Assembly: GCA_025453715.1 (NCBI GenBank)
Contig: JALOPT010000011.1
Span: 1 to 17,061 of the forward strand
DNA: 17,061 nt
Origin: Methanoregulaceae archaeon
GTDB lineage: Archaea > Halobacteriota > Methanomicrobia > Methanomicrobiales > Methanospirillaceae
Reading direction: 5' to 3'
The translations under genes and the position numbers were made by a program. The notes below the pieces were generated by a model, which did no database searches, was not told where the DNA came from, and was given only the letters and a program-made list of their open reading frames with translations. Shown here in pieces: positions 15,297-17,061 of this stretch (position 1 is its first letter; every line of letters starts with the position of its first letter).

Positions 15297-15727
15297 TCAG
15301 TATAAAGGCGCGAGGTACACCCGGCAATCAGTCCCGCAACGGCATCATCGAGGAATGGCCCGAGCGTTCCAAGAATTCCCGGCTTTTTCTGGTCGTAACG
15401 GGTAAATTCAAACCGTGCATACGTACCACCAATACATTCTGCAATCGCCATGCCGATAATCTCATCCGAGAGAAGAAAGACAGGGTCGTCTTGTATCTCT
15501 GAATCCTTTCGTTTCCAGTAGAGTTCGTCCTCCAGTAGGATTGCACCAAGTAACAGGGAAGAGACATTCGGGTCATTGAAGCTCTTCAGTATCTTGGCAT
15601 GCAACACGCCCCTTGCTTCGGCGGCCTCCATCCCGTGACCTACGTACAATTCCATCGCACTATCAACGATCGCCCCTGTTGTCACACCCTTCTCCAGCAG
15701 GCGTTGCTCGATCTCAAACATTATCAT
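15278..15727 (-). CDS. cobZ: Alpha-ribazole phosphatase CobZ (PgpA-like fold)
   Basis: The 149-residue protein resembles phosphatidylglycerophosphatase A. It has LSDEIIGMAIAECIGG (86-101) and YDQKKPGILGTLGPFLDDAV (111-130), where the acidic DE and DD pairs mark the metal/phosphate site of that family. In Methanosarcina mazei a protein of this type, CobZ, was shown to dephosphorylate alpha-ribazole phosphate (or the cobamide phosphate), replacing bacterial CobC. Overlap with cobS supports the same role here rather than lipid metabolism. The ATG at 15727 has GGGAG at good spacing; an ATG at 15721 is possible. A TATAATTA box near 15751 suggests a very short leader. Confidence 0.87.
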   Translation of the reverse strand: MIMFEIEQRLLEKGVTTGAIVDSAMELYVGHGMEAAEARGVLHAKILKSFNDPNVSSLLLGAILLEDELYWKRKDSEIQDDPVFLLSDEIIGMAIAECIGGTYARFEFTRYDQKKPGILGTLGPFLDDAVAGLIAGCTSRLYTECFECV

Positions 15728-15906
15728 AGTAGTTCTCCCGCCTGTAATTATAGAGTGCGTTTGGCCGGGTGGCCGGCACCGGTATTTTGTATGTCCTCAA
15801 AAAAAAAAAACAATCAGCACCCGGGATACCTTGATGAATGAAAAAAACAGTGATAGTAAGGTACACAGGGCAGGGGCCGGTGATTGTCCCCAGGTTTTGA
15901 TTAAGA
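15728..15906. promoter_or_regulatory. Divergent promoter region between cobZ and the cobT-like gene
   Basis: These 179 bases lie between diverging cobamide genes. On the minus strand CTCTATAATTACAGG (about 15758-15744) is a likely TATA box for cobZ, so close to the ATG that the message may be almost leaderless. A homopolymer of twelve A lies at 15799-15810 and another of seven A at 15841-15847. GGGG (15873-15876) and CCCC (15888-15891) could form a small stem before the cobT-like start. No cobalamin riboswitch box was recognised. Confidence 0.4.
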
Positions 15907-16917
15907 ATGGAATTTGTTTCCCGTCATGATTTGAAAAGGGCAGATAACCCGCTTTTTATCGGGATCCTTGCAAACACCATGCTCTCAACGGTCCCGGGAG
16001 TTTCCGGTGCAGGGCCAACCGCTGAGAAAACCCTTCTGACACCGGTGCTCGATGCCGAGCTTATTACGAACGGAGCAATCACCAGCCTGCCTGTCAGGCC
16101 AAATACCCCCACCGGCTGCCCGACGCCGGCAACAATTACGAGGGCCATGATGGAGCTCCTTGACATGGCCCCGCTGTTTGTTAACGCAGGGCTTGTGCAT
16201 ACCCCAACGGTGCCCTGCCTGGACCTCTATGGCTCCCCCGGAGAGGACCCGCGGTACTCAGACGCCGTTCCCGCTGCGAACGATATTTTTTTAAAAGGCG
16301 AGTTTTTGGGGCGTTTTTTATCCCGGTACTCCGATCTCCTTGTCATTGGGGAATGTGTTCCCGGGGGGACAACAACTGCGCTTTGCGTATTACGGGCACT
16401 CGGCTACCCGGCCAGGGTGAGCAGCAGTTACATTAAGAACCCGGCAGGTATCAAGGAGGAGATCTGGAATGCCGTACAGGCACGGACAGCAGGTTTCAAC
16501 ATGGACCATCCTATCGATATTGTCAGGATCACCGGGGATCCCATGATGGCAGCAGCTGCGGGAATAGCCAGTGGCTCCAAAGGACGGGTCCTCCTTGCAG
16601 GGGGAACCCAGATGCTCGCCGTGGCAGCGTTATTAAAGGCAATGGGTAAAGATTTGCCTGGTATTGCAATGACCTGCTATGTCAGGAATGACCTGGATGC
16701 TGATATTACGGGTACAGGCCAGGCGATTGGTGCAGAGGTTTTCTCGGTGGACCCGGGCTTTGGCGAAATCGGGCACCCGGGGCTTGCACGGTACTGTATC
16801 GGAGAGGTGAAGGAAGGGATGGGTGCGGGTGGAGCAATGTTCCTTGCGAGCCTGCAGGGGTTCACTGTGGAACGTATCAGGCACCAGATCTTTTCGACCG
16901 TCAGCAGGTACCATTGA
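15907..16917 (+). CDS. cobT: Archaeal CobT-like nicotinate-mononucleotide-dependent phosphoribosyltransferase (TIGR00303 family)
   Basis: This 336-residue protein belongs to the archaeal family (TIGR00303/UPF0284) related to nicotinate-nucleotide:dimethylbenzimidazole phosphoribosyltransferase, which makes the alpha-glycosidic ribotide of the cobamide lower ligand. Visible hallmarks are GVSGAGPTAEKT (32-43), ELITNGAITSLPVRPNTPTGCPTPATITRA as a conserved N-terminal block (51-80), GECVPGGTTTALCVLRALGYP (148-168), LLAGGTQMLAVAALLKAMG (229-247) and the C-terminal EGMGAGGAMFLASLQG (304-319). Its position head to head with cobZ-cobS gives strong support. Methanogens often use 5-hydroxybenzimidazole as lower ligand, but the base used here cannot be read from sequence. 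Confidence 0.88.
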   Translation: MEFVSRHDLKRADNPLFIGILANTMLSTVPGVSGAGPTAEKTLLTPVLDAELITNGAITSLPVRPNTPTGCPTPATITRAMMELLDMAPLFVNAGLVHTPTVPCLDLYGSPGEDPRYSDAVPAANDIFLKGEFLGRFLSRYSDLLVIGECVPGGTTTALCVLRALGYPARVSSSYIKNPAGIKEEIWNAVQARTAGFNMDHPIDIVRITGDPMMAAAAGIASGSKGRVLLAGGTQMLAVAALLKAMGKDLPGIAMTCYVRNDLDADITGTGQAIGAEVFSVDPGFGEIGHPGLARYCIGEVKEGMGAGGAMFLASLQGFTVERIRHQIFSTVSRYH

Positions 16918-16957
16918 ACAGGACTTATCATCCCCTACGTCCAAACTTCTCCCGCGA

Positions 16958-17061
16958 ATGCTCCCTATCTATGTAGTAAATAATTTTGGGCAGTTTAACC
17001 ACCTGATCCAGCGGATGCTTCGTGATCTCGATATTGACTCGGTAATGATCAGCAACACCAT
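16958..17061 (+). CDS. guaA: GMP synthase glutaminase subunit A, N-terminal fragment
   Basis: Only the first 34 codons are inside the window, and the frame runs open to the edge. The translation begins MLPIYVVNNFGQFNHLIQRM, which closely matches the start of archaeal GMP synthase subunit A, the class I glutamine amidotransferase that supplies ammonia to the separate synthase subunit in XMP to GMP conversion. It begins 40 bp after the cobT-like stop. A TTATCA near 16926 could act as a TATA box for an almost leaderless message. The catalytic Cys lies beyond the window. Confidence 0.85.
   Translation, partial: MLPIYVVNNFGQFNHLIQRMLRDLDIDSVMISNT

Noticed and set aside
15728..15906. Cobalamin riboswitch before cobZ or the cobT-like gene
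   Set aside because: The leaders look very short, and no B12-box-like conserved block is visible.
1..17061. CRISPR arrays, insertion sequences, prophage or defence genes
   Set aside because: No regularly spaced repeats, transposase or integrase motifs, or terminal inverted repeats with target duplications were recognised in the window.

Overview
The window looks like chromosomal DNA of a methanogenic archaeon, most likely of the order Methanomicrobiales. The evidence is archaeal-type ribosomal proteins (L7Ae, S28e, L24e, S10), elongation factor 1-alpha, a CetZ-type tubulin homologue, an archaeal CobT-like/CobZ/CobS cobamide set, a methanogen-type siroheme sulfite-reductase-like protein and the separate glutaminase subunit of archaeal GMP synthetase. 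The order is an inference from gene content and protein style, since no rRNA gene is present. No rRNA, tRNA, CRISPR array, insertion sequence or prophage gene was recognised.

Layout. (1) Positions 149-1387, minus strand: an L7Ae - S28e - L24e - nucleoside diphosphate kinase operon with its own promoter and T-rich terminator. (2) Positions 1570-6610, minus strand: four overlapping genes, an FAD oxidoreductase, a GT2 glycosyltransferase, an LPG_synthase_TM/flippase-like membrane protein and a large DUF2298 (TIGR03662-type) membrane protein. This looks like a lipid-linked glycan assembly operon for surface glycosylation. (3) Positions 6831-9203, plus strand and divergent from (2): cetZ followed 12 bp later by a secreted, single-pass membrane protein with a long helical ectodomain. 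(4) Positions 9204-9728: a non-coding gap with competing inverted repeats. (5) Positions 9729-13138, minus strand: EF-1-alpha, S10 and, 8 bp after S10, a TIGR03663/Agl23-type membrane glycosyltransferase. (6) Positions 13139-13633: a promoter, a strong T-run, a doubtful small ORF and an 8-bp hairpin. (7) Positions 13634-16917: siroheme Fe-S protein, cobS and cobZ on the minus strand, facing a divergent cobT-like gene on the plus strand. (8) From 16958: the start of the GMP synthase glutaminase subunit, cut by the window edge.

How the parts fit. The DUF2298 protein and the TIGR03663 protein are families known to co-occur, and here they flank the cetZ pair. With the glycosyltransferase, flippase-like protein and FAD enzyme they suggest a cell-surface module of 10 kb, in which envelope glycan assembly sits around a cytoskeletal GTPase and a possible membrane partner. 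The cobT/cobZ/cobS genes supply most steps of cobamide lower-ligand (nucleotide loop) assembly; the guanylyltransferase is not in the window. The most interesting candidates for undescribed biology are the CetZ - membrane protein pair, the uncharacterised glycan operon with its FAD enzyme, and the structured gap at 9204-9728.
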